The notes beneath the pieces are model-generated. The model saw nothing but the letters and a program-made list of their open reading frames with translations, made no database searches and had not been told where the DNA came from. Below, in pieces: positions 7,613 to 15,042 of a stretch of DNA of 15,138 bases; the first letter of the stretch is position 1, and every line of letters starts with the position of its first letter. The stretch spans positions 1 through 15,138 of the forward strand of contig CBDVAK010000054.1 of the NCBI GenBank assembly GCA_965371945.1, given 5' to 3'. Origin of the DNA: CBDVAK01 sp965371945 (GTDB taxonomy: Bacteria > Pseudomonadota > Gammaproteobacteria > Competibacterales > JAHEDQ01). A program made the position numbers and the translations under genes.

Positions 7613-7665
7613 GGCGATATCCGTCAACAAAGTGACCTGAGGCGATTTCTCTCAACAAAGTTACC
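7610..7665 (+). repeat. Two-copy 28-bp imperfect tandem repeat at the bamD stop
   Basis: Copy 1 is 7610-7637 and copy 2 is 7638-7665; they match at 24 of 28 positions. Each starts TGAGGCGAT and ends CAACAAAG-(T)-ACC. The first TGA is the bamD stop codon itself, so the duplication begins exactly at the end of the gene. The first 16 bases after the initial TG resemble the hairpin upstream of bamD. Neither copy forms the hairpin, because the right arm AATCGCCT is replaced by AACAAAGT. Function unknown. Confidence 0.7.
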
Positions 7666-7686
7666 AGCTTGCTTGTCCTTCCGCCC

Positions 7687-7750
7687 GCCTGCTGCGTTGC
7701 GGAAAGGGTTACATAGCGCAACTATGCGCCCCTTTCCGCGCCTTGCAGGC
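7687..7750. repeat. Long imperfect palindrome, REP/MITE-like intergenic element
   Basis: Nested inverted repeats span 64 bases. The outer arms are GCCTGC (7687-7692) and GCAGGC (7745-7750). The middle arms are CGGAAAGGG and CCCTTTCCG, perfect over nine bases. The inner arms are CATAG and CTATG around CGCAA. The core ACATAGCGCAACTATG with flanking GCGTTGC resembles intergenic palindromes I recall from other Gammaproteobacteria; I cannot confirm that without a search. It lies between the converging bamD and nadE genes and could stop transcription from both sides, but no T-run follows on either strand, so it is not a standard rho-independent terminator. It abuts the start of a broken nitroreductase fragment. 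Confidence 0.65.
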
Positions 7751-7940
7751 AGACGAAAATCCTGCGCAATCCTACCAGGTGCTGGTAGTCAGCCGACAAT
7801 CGCAACGCCAGGCCCTACAGGATGCTACCGACCAGCAGGCGTTTGTCGCCCAGGCGCCCGTGTGTCTGGTTTTTTGTGCCGATCTGCCCCGCGCCTGCGA
7901 ACTCGGGGCTCGCGCCCTCAGCCACGGAATCCGGAGGTGA
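7743..7940 (+). pseudogene. Fragment of a nitroreductase-family flavoprotein gene
   Basis: A 65-codon frame, opening with a TTG inside the right arm of the adjacent palindrome, resembles the middle of a nitroreductase-family (FMN-binding oxidoreductase) protein. It has a strand YQVLVVS, then a helix QRQALQDATDQQAFVAQAP, then the strand VCLVFCADLPRA. The order strand, QQ-FV--AP, V-LVFCADL-R is typical of nitroreductase/NfsA relatives. Intact members have about 180-240 residues and begin with an Arg/Ser FMN-binding segment, which is absent here, as is all the C-terminal half. The frame stops shortly after the match. Its 3' end overlaps the 3' end of nadE on the opposite strand. No ribosome-binding site precedes it. 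I read it as gene debris; a small real gene is unlikely. Confidence 0.55.
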
Positions 7941-9567
7941 TCGGGTAACGACGATCGCGCCCGAAAGCCCGTGGTGTGATGCGCACGCCTGGCGCCGCCT
8001 GACGGCGTTTGTACTCGTTGACGATCACCAGCCTCGCAATCCGTTCCACTTCCTGGCGCGCATAGCCACGGGCCACGATCTCGTCAATAGAGCAATCCCG
8101 CTCCACAAAGAGATGCAGAATCGGATCGAGTATTTCATAGGGTGGCAGGCTGTCCTGGTCGGTCTGTTCCGGTCTCAGCTCCGCCGAAGGGGGGCGTTCC
8201 ATCACCCGCTGCGGAATCACGATGCCATCGCGGTTGCGATATTGGGCCAGCCGGTAAACCAGGGTCTTGGGGACATCCTTGATTGGTGCAAAACCGCCAG
8301 CCATGTCACCGTACAGTGTCGAGTAGCCGACCGCGGTCTCACTCTTGTTGGAGGTCGACAACACCAACCGGCCGCTCTTGTTGGAGATCGCCATCAGCAG
8401 CAGACCACGGCAACGCGCCTGGATGTTCTCCTCGGTGGTATCGGCGGGTCGATCGCCGAATACCGGCGCCAACATGTCCAGAAAGGTGACGAAAGCCGGC
8501 TCGATGGGCAGTGAGTAATGGGTTACGCCCATCGTCTCGCACTGTTGCCGGGCATCCTCATTGCTCATGTCGGCGGTGTAGCGCGATGGCATCAGTACCG
8601 CCTCGACCTTGTCGGCACCCATGGCATCAACCGCGATCGCCAGAGTCAGCGCCGAATCGATCCCACCCGACAACCCCAGGACCACGCCCTCAAAATGATT
8701 CTTGGTGACATAGTCGCGCACCCCGAGCGTGAGCGCCTGATAGATTCGCTGCGCTTCATCCGGCATATCGGCTTGCAGACCCGGACCACAGCGTACTGTA
8801 TTCCGGTCCACAACGATGTCGACCGCGTAGACCCCCTCGGTGAAAAACGGCGCACGAACCGATGCCTGACCGGGTCCACCGGTGGCGCGCGAACCGCCAT
8901 CGAACACCAGTTCGTCCTGGCCGCCCACCAGATTGACATAGATGACCGGCACGCCGGTTTCCGCCACCCGCTCCGCCAGCACCCGGTCACGTTGCCGGCC
9001 CTTTTCGAGATGAAAGGGTGAAGCATTGATGTTCAGCAGCAACATGGCACCGGCGTCCACCGCAGCCGCTGCCGGCTGAGGCTCCCAGATATCCTCACAA
9101 ATGGTGATACCCAGGCGAATTCCGTAGCGTTCGACTACACAACTGCTGTCGCCGGCTACGAAATAGCGCTTTTCATCGAACACCGAATAATTGGGCAGCA
9201 ACTGCTTGTGATAGCTGGCAACGATCTCACCGTCGCCGATCAGGGTTGCGGTATTGTGCAGACCCCGGGCGCCGCGGGACGGATGGCCGACCAACACATC
9301 GATACCTCGGATACTGTCACGAAGTTGCTGCAGCGCCGCTTCGCTGCGGTCGATGAACTCGGGCCTCAGCAGCAGATCCTCGGGTGGATAACCGGTGAGC
9401 GCCAGTTCCGGAAACACCACCAGAGCCGCGCCCAGCCGGTCGCGCGCATCGGCTGCCGCCTCTCGCAGCCGGGTCACATTGCCGGCAATATCGCCAACCA
9501 CCAGGTTGATCTGCCCCATCGCGATGCGCAGGTGCTGGTCCGTCTCTGATGTCACCGGCGCCACCAC
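7918..9567 (-). CDS. nadE: Glutamine-dependent NAD+ synthetase
   Basis: This enzyme makes NAD+ from nicotinic acid adenine dinucleotide, ATP and ammonia, taking the ammonia from glutamine. The 549-residue protein has two domains. The N-terminal nitrilase-like glutaminase carries the full catalytic triad: Glu in FPELALTGYP (about E54), Lys in YHKQLLPNY (about K121) and Cys in ICEDIWE (about C157). The C-terminal synthetase has the ATP pyrophosphatase loop SGGIDSALT (about 300-308) and the conserved LVLSTSNKSE-AVGYSTLYGD. Both domains are intact and the length is normal. It lies 40 bases downstream of sucD on the same strand, so it is probably co-transcribed. The start is uncertain: GTG 9567, GTG 9564 or GTG 9555 are all possible, and none has a strong ribosome-binding site. 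Confidence 0.95.
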   Translation of the reverse strand: MVAPVTSETDQHLRIAMGQINLVVGDIAGNVTRLREAAADARDRLGAALVVFPELALTGYPPEDLLLRPEFIDRSEAALQQLRDSIRGIDVLVGHPSRGARGLHNTATLIGDGEIVASYHKQLLPNYSVFDEKRYFVAGDSSCVVERYGIRLGITICEDIWEPQPAAAAVDAGAMLLLNINASPFHLEKGRQRDRVLAERVAETGVPVIYVNLVGGQDELVFDGGSRATGGPGQASVRAPFFTEGVYAVDIVVDRNTVRCGPGLQADMPDEAQRIYQALTLGVRDYVTKNHFEGVVLGLSGGIDSALTLAIAVDAMGADKVEAVLMPSRYTADMSNEDARQQCETMGVTHYSLPIEPAFVTFLDMLAPVFGDRPADTTEENIQARCRGLLLMAISNKSGRLVLSTSNKSETAVGYSTLYGDMAGGFAPIKDVPKTLVYRLAQYRNRDGIVIPQRVMERPPSAELRPEQTDQDSLPPYEILDPILHLFVERDCSIDEIVARGYARQEVERIARLVIVNEYKRRQAAPGVRITPRAFGRDRRYPITSGFRG

Positions 9568-9607
9568 TGCCCGCGGGACGTTTCAGCGCGCGCGGTTCCG
9601 ATCCGTT

Positions 9608-10477
9608 TCAGACAAAGAACTCCAGCATGCGCGTGCCGATATCGGCCGGCGAGCGCACGATTACCACGCCGGCTGCATCCAATGCGGCGAACTTGTCCCT
9701 GGCCGTGCCTTTACCCCCGGTGATGATCGCTCCGGCATGCCCCATGCGCTTTCCAGCTGGTGCGGTCACACCGGCAACGTAGGCAACCACCGGTTTGCGT
9801 ACATGGTCACTGATGAATTCAGCAGCTTCCTCTTCGGCGGTGCCGCCAATTTCACCGACCATGACCATGCCCTTGGTTTTGCTATCCTTTTCAAACATCC
9901 CCAGTACGTCGATAAAGCTCATGCCGTGGATGGGATCACCGCCGATGCCGACACAGGTGCTCTGCCCCAACCCGGTCCGCGTGGTCTGGTCCACGGCTTC
10001 GTAAGTCAAGGTGCCGGATCGTGACACGATGCCTATCTTGCCGGGTTTGTGGATGTGGCCGGGCATGATTCCCATCTTGCAGGCCCCGGGGGTGATGATA
10101 CCGGGGCAGTTGGGGCCGATCAGACGCACGTCGGTGCCTTGCAGAACCGCCTTGACGCGAATCATGTCCATCACCGGGATTCCCTCGGTAATGCAGGCAA
10201 TGACCTCGATGCCGGCATCGACGGCCTCGAGTATGGCATCGGCGGCGAACGGCGCGGGTACGTAGATCATGGATGCAGTCGCGCCGGTTTCGGAAATCGC
10301 ATCGGCAACCGTGTCGAACACCGGCAGATCGAGGTGGGTCTGACCGCCGCGCCCGGGGGTCACGCCACCCACCAACCTGGTGCCGTAAGCCCGGCACTGT
10401 TCGGAATGAAAGGTTCCCTGCTGTCCGGTGAATCCCTGGCAGATCACCTTGGTCTTGTCATTGACCAGTATGCTCAT
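9608..10477 (-). CDS. sucD: Succinyl-CoA synthetase alpha subunit
   Basis: SucD binds CoA and carries the phosphohistidine of succinyl-CoA synthetase, which interconverts succinyl-CoA and succinate with formation of ATP or GTP in the TCA cycle. The protein is 289 residues, the same as the E. coli subunit. It has the CoA-binding Rossmann start GFTGQQGTFHSEQ, then GGVTPGRGG, IGPNCPGII, SRSGTLTYEA, the loop GEIGG-AEE, and the active-site His in KRMGHAGAII (about H247). I chose ATG 10477, which gives MSILVNDKTKVICQG, the standard N-terminus; the longer frame up to 10558 runs into sucC. It starts 25 bases after the sucC stop, so the two subunits are made from one transcript. Confidence 0.97.
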   Translation of the reverse strand: MSILVNDKTKVICQGFTGQQGTFHSEQCRAYGTRLVGGVTPGRGGQTHLDLPVFDTVADAISETGATASMIYVPAPFAADAILEAVDAGIEVIACITEGIPVMDMIRVKAVLQGTDVRLIGPNCPGIITPGACKMGIMPGHIHKPGKIGIVSRSGTLTYEAVDQTTRTGLGQSTCVGIGGDPIHGMSFIDVLGMFEKDSKTKGMVMVGEIGGTAEEEAAEFISDHVRKPVVAYVAGVTAPAGKRMGHAGAIITGGKGTARDKFAALDAAGVVIVRSPADIGTRMLEFFV

Positions 10478-10502
10478 CAGTTTGTAGTTCCCGTGGTGAT
10501 AG

Positions 10503-11663
10503 TCAGGTGGCGGCCGCCACAACCTTCCTGGCGGCATCGGCAAGGTCGTCGGCGGCAATGATGTTCATATCCGATTCCAGCAGCATACGCCGCCCCTCAT
10601 CGACATTGGTGCCCTGCAACCGAACCACCACCGGGATGGAGAGCCCAACTTCCTTGACAGCCTCGATAACGCCTTCGGCGATCAGGTCGCAGCGCACGAT
10701 GCCACCGAAGATATTGACCAGAATCGCCTTGATGCCCGCACCGGACAAGATCAGCTTGAAGGCCTTGGATACCCGCTCCGCGGTAGCGCCGCCACCGACA
10801 TCGAGGAAGTTCGCCGGCTCCGCGCCATGAAGCTTGACGATATCCATGGTGGCCATCGCCAGCCCGGCACCATTGACCATGCAACCGATGCTGCCATCCA
10901 GGGCGACATAGTTGAGGCCGATCTCATGAGCCTGGTTCTCGGTTTCATCTTCCTGGGTAGGATCACGCATCTCGGCCAGCAGCTTGTGCCGATACAGCGC
11001 GTTGTCATCCAGATTGATCTTGGCGTCCAGAGCCAGCACCTCGCCGTCCCCGGTGACCACCAGCGGGTTGATCTCGACCAGGCTGGCGTCCCGCTCGGTA
11101 AACATACGGTACAGTGACATCATCACCCGGGTGAGCCCGTTGACGACATCCTTGCTCAAACCCATGCCAAACCCAAGTTTGCGGCACTGGTAGGGTTGCA
11201 AACCGACAGTCGGGTCGACACTGATGGTGAGAATTTTTTCCGGCGTGGTGGAGGCCACCTCCTCGATATCCATGCCGCCTTCCGACGAGGCCATGAAAGC
11301 CACTCTGCGGGTGGCGCGATCGACCAGTATGCTGAGATACAACTCGTTGGCGATGTCCAGCCCCTGTTCGATCAACACGGTGTGAATAGGCAACCCGCGT
11401 GGTCCGGTCTGTTTGGTGGTCAGTGACGCGCCCAGCATCTCGGCGGCAAAATGCTCGACCTCGTCGCTACTGCGGGCCAGCTTGACGCCGCCGGCCTTGC
11501 CACGACCGCCGGCATGTACCTGTGCCTTGACCACCCACACCGCGCCGCCGACTTCCCGGGCCGCAGCCACCGCCTCCGCGGGAGACGTGGCCGTGATACC
11601 ACGCGGAATCGGCACGCCGTACTCCGCAAACAACTGTTTTGCCTGAAACTCGTGCAGGTTCAT
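10503..11663 (-). CDS. sucC: Succinyl-CoA synthetase beta subunit
   Basis: SucC provides the ATP-grasp domain and the nucleotide and succinate specificity of succinyl-CoA synthetase, working with SucD. The 386-residue product is almost the E. coli length (388). It begins with MNLHEFQAKQLFAEYGVPIP and has KAQVHAGGRGKAGGVK, the metal-binding region VEINPLVV, LDAKINLDDNA, and the C-terminal ligase domain with NGAGLAMATMD, FLDVGGGA and VNIFGGIVRCD. ATG 11663 is the natural start, with AGGGGG about ten bases upstream. It is the first gene of a probable sucC-sucD-nadE operon, whose promoter should lie in the gap shared with pilS. Confidence 0.97.
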   Translation of the reverse strand: MNLHEFQAKQLFAEYGVPIPRGITATSPAEAVAAAREVGGAVWVVKAQVHAGGRGKAGGVKLARSSDEVEHFAAEMLGASLTTKQTGPRGLPIHTVLIEQGLDIANELYLSILVDRATRRVAFMASSEGGMDIEEVASTTPEKILTISVDPTVGLQPYQCRKLGFGMGLSKDVVNGLTRVMMSLYRMFTERDASLVEINPLVVTGDGEVLALDAKINLDDNALYRHKLLAEMRDPTQEDETENQAHEIGLNYVALDGSIGCMVNGAGLAMATMDIVKLHGAEPANFLDVGGGATAERVSKAFKLILSGAGIKAILVNIFGGIVRCDLIAEGVIEAVKEVGLSIPVVVRLQGTNVDEGRRMLLESDMNIIAADDLADAARKVVAAAT

Positions 11664-11815
11664 ACCGAATCAAGCCCCCTGGTAGGAAAAATGCGCAGGA
11701 ATTCTAACAGAATTCAGAAAACTACCATGTCGCTACCGGTTCGCGATGCCTATCATTGTCCGCCGGAGCGTCAATCGAACCTCAAAGTCCCGGTGCCAGA
11801 GAACGGAACCAAAGC
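11664..11815. promoter_or_regulatory. Divergent control region between sucC and pilS with a perfect inverted repeat
   Basis: The gap contains GAATTCT-AAC-AGAATTC at 11699-11715, a perfect 7-bp inverted repeat with a three-base spacer. On the - strand this overlaps TGTTAGAAT, an extended -10 type sequence (TG-N-TAGAAT, with TAGAAT at 11701-11706) suitable for the sucC promoter. A protein bound to the palindrome would therefore cover the sucC -10 box. No clear -35 box is seen. For pilS, TATCAT at 11751-11756 is a possible -10 box with only a poor -35. The stretch 11756-11815 is open in the pilS frame, but its codons (TCA, CCT, AGT, AGA and CAA) are unlike those of the gene, so I treat it as leader. 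Confidence 0.45.
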
Positions 11816-13453
11816 TTGAGCGAATACCTGGAAATCGCAACCGCAACGCAGGGCGACCCCGACACCAATCGCCGCGCCCTGCGCATATTTCACATCTACC
11901 GGATGATCGTGGCAGCGTTGCTGCTGATCCTCTATCTGGCGGATTTTGGCACCAACGTACTCGAAACGGCAGGCGATTCGCAGTGGTTCCTGATCCTGGT
12001 GCAGAGCTATGCGGCGATCGTACTGATAACCTACGGCGTGAGCTACCTGCCCCGTGCGCCGCTGTGCGCGCAGGTGCACCTGGCGCTGCTGGTGGATGTG
12101 GTTGTGCTGGTCCTGGTCAGCCAGGCAGCAGGCGGTACCGAGAGTGGTCTCAGTGTACTGCTGGTACCCAGCATCGCCGCCGGTGGACTGCTGCTGCCGG
12201 GCCGCAGCGCGCTGGCTTACGGGGCACTGGCATTTCTGACTCTGGCCGGCGTATCACTGTTCAGCAGTGAGATCGGATATACCGATCTGGCCCGCATCGG
12301 GGTACTGGGCAGCATTTTTCTCATTACTGCGATCGTCAGCAGTGTGCTGGCGGAAAAGGCACAGCGCAGCGACACCCTGGCTCGTGAGCGAGCGCTGGCG
12401 CTGGAAGAGATGGCCCGTCTCAATGAAACCATCGTGCAACGCATGCAAACCGGTCTGGTGGCGGTCGACCCCGACCAGAACGTGCGGTTGATGAATCAGG
12501 CGGCGCGTCAGGCGCTTTCCTGTCAGCGGGATCCAACCGGCCAGCCACTGACGATGGTGGCCCCGGCGCTGGCCACGCACCTGGAGAAATGGCAGGCCAG
12601 TCCGAACCGACCCGGAGGCCCTGCCGAGGAACCGGATGAGCTGCCCGGCCTGTTGGTGGCTTATATGCAGGTCGGCAATAACGGTGACTCCGACACGATC
12701 GCTTTTCTGGAACGGCGACGCGACGCGGAAGCCCGTCTGCAACAAGTCAAGCTGGCTGCGGTCGGACGCCTCACCGCCGGCATCGCCCACGAGATTCGCA
12801 ACCCGCTGGCCGCGGTCAGCAATGCCGCGCAGTTGCTGGAGGAATCCGATAGCCTGCAGCCCGGCGAACAACGTATTGCCGAGATCATCCGCAACAACGC
12901 CCGGCGTATGAATCGTATCGTCGAAAACATCCTGCAGGTATCCCGGCGGGACCAGGCGCGACCCCGGTTGCTGCTGGTGAAGCCTTTTTTGGAAAACTTC
13001 CGGGATGAGTTCCTCAGCACACGGCCACTACCGTTCAAGTCCCTGGACATCGCGGTCAACCCCGAAGACGCGCAGATATTGTTCGATCCCGGCCACCTGC
13101 ATCAAGTGATCTGGAATCTTTGCCAGAACGCCTGCCGACACGGCGCCTGCGAAGGCGAAGAAGCACGAATCGTGGTACAGGCCAGTCGGCAGATCGGGCA
13201 GGCGGCAATCGTACTGGAAGTCATCGACTCGGGCCCCGGCGTGGTGCCGGAACAGGAACAGAACCTGTTCGAACCTTTTTTCACGACCAGTACCAAAGGC
13301 ACCGGACTGGGACTCTATCTTTCCAAAGAGCTGTGCCAGTTCAACAAGGCCGAACTGTCCTACCATCCGGGCCCCGGCGGCGGTAGTTGTTTCCGCATCA
13401 CCTTTTCAGCAAAAGAGAATCCAGAGGAATCATGGCCGATCGAATTGCACTGA
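11816..13453 (+). CDS. pilS: Sensor histidine kinase PilS of the type IV pilus two-component system
   Basis: PilS is the inner-membrane kinase that phosphorylates PilR to control pilA. From the N-terminus there are six membrane helices (within the first 180 residues), a coiled linker, a PAS-like sensor (ETIVQRMQTGLVAVD onwards), the H-box AGIAHEIRNPLAAV with the phosphorylated His, then N-box NLCQNACRHG, G1 DSGPGV, F-box FEPFFTT and G2 GTGLGL. All kinase boxes are intact. No ATG or GTG fits the start. TTG 11816 gives 545 residues, close to the P. aeruginosa PilS (530), and the upstream in-frame TTG at 11756 adds 20 codons of unusual codon use; the kinase could begin at either. The 3' end overlaps pilR by 22 bases. 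Confidence 0.93.
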   Translation: MSEYLEIATATQGDPDTNRRALRIFHIYRMIVAALLLILYLADFGTNVLETAGDSQWFLILVQSYAAIVLITYGVSYLPRAPLCAQVHLALLVDVVVLVLVSQAAGGTESGLSVLLVPSIAAGGLLLPGRSALAYGALAFLTLAGVSLFSSEIGYTDLARIGVLGSIFLITAIVSSVLAEKAQRSDTLARERALALEEMARLNETIVQRMQTGLVAVDPDQNVRLMNQAARQALSCQRDPTGQPLTMVAPALATHLEKWQASPNRPGGPAEEPDELPGLLVAYMQVGNNGDSDTIAFLERRRDAEARLQQVKLAAVGRLTAGIAHEIRNPLAAVSNAAQLLEESDSLQPGEQRIAEIIRNNARRMNRIVENILQVSRRDQARPRLLLVKPFLENFRDEFLSTRPLPFKSLDIAVNPEDAQILFDPGHLHQVIWNLCQNACRHGACEGEEARIVVQASRQIGQAAIVLEVIDSGPGVVPEQEQNLFEPFFTTSTKGTGLGLYLSKELCQFNKAELSYHPGPGGGSCFRITFSAKENPEESWPIELH

Positions 13454-14793
13454 TCGTCGACGACGAACCTGACATCCGCGAACTCGTACAAATGAGCCTC
13501 GCCTCCATGGGTATAGAGGTTCACGGAGCCGAGCGGATCGTGGAAGCGCGCGCCCTTCTGACCCGCCAGAGCTTCGATATCTGCATTACCGATATGAACC
13601 TGCCGGACGGCAACGGCATCGAACTGATCGAATACATACAGGCCAACTACCCTGACCTGCCGACCGCCATGATTACCGCCTACAGCAGTGTCGAGAAAGC
13701 GGTACAGGCACTCAAGGCCGGGGCGTTCGATTTTGTCTCCAAACCGGTGGACCTCGGCGTTCTGCGCAAGCTGGTCGAAACGGCGCTGCGACTGAAACCG
13801 ATCGATGCCGAAACCGAAGAGTTCGAATCTTCCCTACTGGGCGAGTCGGAGAGCATGGAAAAGGTACGGGTGATGATTCGCAAGCTGGCCCGCAGCCAGG
13901 CGCCCATCTACATCAGTGGGGAATCAGGCACCGGCAAGGAGCTGGCAGCCCGCGAGATCCACCTGACTGGACCACGTGCCGACGGGCCATTCATACCCGT
14001 GAACTGCGGCGCCATCCCGGACCACCTGGTCGAAAGCGAGTTCTTTGGCTACAAGAAAGGCGCCTTTACCGGCGCCAGCCGTGACAAGGAAGGGCTGTTC
14101 CAAGGCGCCAACGGTGGCACCCTGTTTCTGGACGAGGTCGCCGACCTGCCGATGGACATGCAGGTCAAGCTGCTGCGTGCCATACAGGAACGCGCGGTGA
14201 GGCCGATTGGCGATCATCGCGAGATCCCGCTCGACGTTCGCATACTGTCCGCCACCCACAAAGACCTCGCGCAGCAGGTGGAAGAAGGCAAGTTCCGACA
14301 GGATCTGTTCTACCGGCTCGATGTCATCGACCTGCATATGCCCACGCTGCGCGAGCGCCCCGAAGACATACCGCTGCTGGCCCGGCACATCCTGGCAAGA
14401 ATCGCACAGGAATGGGATGACCAGCCCCCCGGCCTGTCTGACGATGCCATCGAGGCACTGAAGTCCTATTCCTATCAAGGCAATGTCCGCGAACTGGAAA
14501 ACATCCTGGAACGCGCAATGACGCTGTCGGACGGCGATGTGATCGATGCTTCCGACCTCAGCCTCCGCGGCCCGGCCTTTTCTTCAGCCATGAGCGAACA
14601 AAACCCCATCGATGCGACCTCGATACCGGAACGTGGCGACCGCGATCTGGAAAGCTATCTGGAGGATATCGAGCGCGAAGCCATCGAGAAGGCCCTGGAA
14701 GCCACTCGTTACAACAAGACCGCGGCTGCCAAGAAGCTGGGGATCAGTTTCCGGGCGCTGCGCTACCGCCTCAAGAAGATTGGTATCGAGTAG
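13432..14793 (+). CDS. pilR: Sigma-54 dependent response regulator PilR
   Basis: PilR is the NtrC-type activator that drives pilA transcription with sigma-54. The 453-residue protein has a receiver domain with acidic pair D10-D11, phosphorylation site D54, T82 and K104. The AAA+ domain has Walker A GESGTGKE at 163-170, the sigma-54 contact loop GAFTGA at 210-215 and Walker B FLDE ending at 235. A Fis-type helix-turn-helix closes the protein (YNKTAAAKKLGISFRALRYRL, about 427-447). All key residues are present. ATG 13432 has a good GAGGA at 13424-13428; the longer frame from 13387 lies inside pilS. The pilin gene follows 262 bases downstream, as expected for its main target. Confidence 0.96.
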   Translation: MADRIALIVDDEPDIRELVQMSLASMGIEVHGAERIVEARALLTRQSFDICITDMNLPDGNGIELIEYIQANYPDLPTAMITAYSSVEKAVQALKAGAFDFVSKPVDLGVLRKLVETALRLKPIDAETEEFESSLLGESESMEKVRVMIRKLARSQAPIYISGESGTGKELAAREIHLTGPRADGPFIPVNCGAIPDHLVESEFFGYKKGAFTGASRDKEGLFQGANGGTLFLDEVADLPMDMQVKLLRAIQERAVRPIGDHREIPLDVRILSATHKDLAQQVEEGKFRQDLFYRLDVIDLHMPTLRERPEDIPLLARHILARIAQEWDDQPPGLSDDAIEALKSYSYQGNVRELENILERAMTLSDGDVIDASDLSLRGPAFSSAMSEQNPIDATSIPERGDRDLESYLEDIEREAIEKALEATRYNKTAAAKKLGISFRALRYRLKKIGIE

Positions 14794-14808
14794 CCCCGTA
14801 CGATCCAA

Positions 14809-14824
14809 TGTGACACAGGTCACA
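14809..14824. promoter_or_regulatory. TGTGA-N6-TCACA palindrome, CRP/Vfr-like site
   Basis: The sequence is exactly TGTGA, six bases, TCACA, the consensus half-sites bound by CRP and its pseudomonad relative Vfr. It begins 16 bases after the pilR stop and is centred about 172 bases upstream of the predicted pilA transcription start. It overlaps a second perfect palindrome, ACAGGT-CAC-ACCTGT (14815-14829). The match is seen directly; binding by a CRP/FNR-family protein is inference, and it could instead be part of the PilR binding region, because it contains GACAC (GTGTC on the other strand). Confidence 0.5.
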
Positions 14825-14867
14825 CCTGTAGTGACATGGATCGTCACGCCGCCGCCTACAGGGACAC
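14825..14867. promoter_or_regulatory. Nested inverted repeats, candidate PilR binding region upstream of pilA
   Basis: CCTGTAG (14825-14831) pairs with CTACAGG (14856-14862), and within it GTGAC (14831-14835) pairs with GTCAC (14843-14847). A GACAC follows at 14863-14867, which is GTGTC on the other strand. In Pseudomonas aeruginosa PilR is reported to bind repeated TGTC-containing sequences upstream of pilA. The distance here (about 120-165 bases from the predicted start) suits an enhancer for a sigma-54 activator. No T-run follows, so a pilR terminator is less likely. Confidence 0.45.
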
Positions 14868-14961
14868 AGTACATTCTCTTACACTTCCAGTTGCGGGTGG
14901 CTCAGGCCCGCCGAAACCTCTTGGACTACCAGAACCGCCGCGGCAGCCGAAATCTCAAAAG

Positions 14962-14978
14962 TTGGCCCGCATGCTGCA
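14962..14978 (+). promoter_or_regulatory. Sigma-54 (-24/-12) promoter of pilA
   Basis: TTGGCCCGCATGCTGCA has GG at 14964-14965 and GC at 14976-14977, separated by exactly ten bases, as sigma-54 promoters require; it fits TGGC-C-N-TGCA well. Transcription would begin near 14989, leaving a leader of about 67 bases before the pilin ATG. Its place between pilR and a pilin gene is what the known PilR-pilA control predicts. No competing sigma-70 promoter stands out in the gap. Confidence 0.82.
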
Positions 14979-15042
14979 GTACCCCTGTCGAGTATGAACT
15001 CGCTGATGGGCCACCCGAGGCCTTGCGTAAAACTGAAAGTCT

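Noticed and set aside
7610..7665. CRISPR-like repeat
   Set aside because: Only two copies directly abutting each other, with no spacer between and no cas genes in the window.
7701..7739. Rho-independent terminator at the GGAAAGGG/CCCTTTCC stem
   Set aside because: The stem is strong but no T-run follows on either strand, so I list it as a REP-like palindrome.
14815..14862. pilR terminator
   Set aside because: Inverted repeats are present but with no T-run and several overlapping symmetries, which fits a protein-binding region better.
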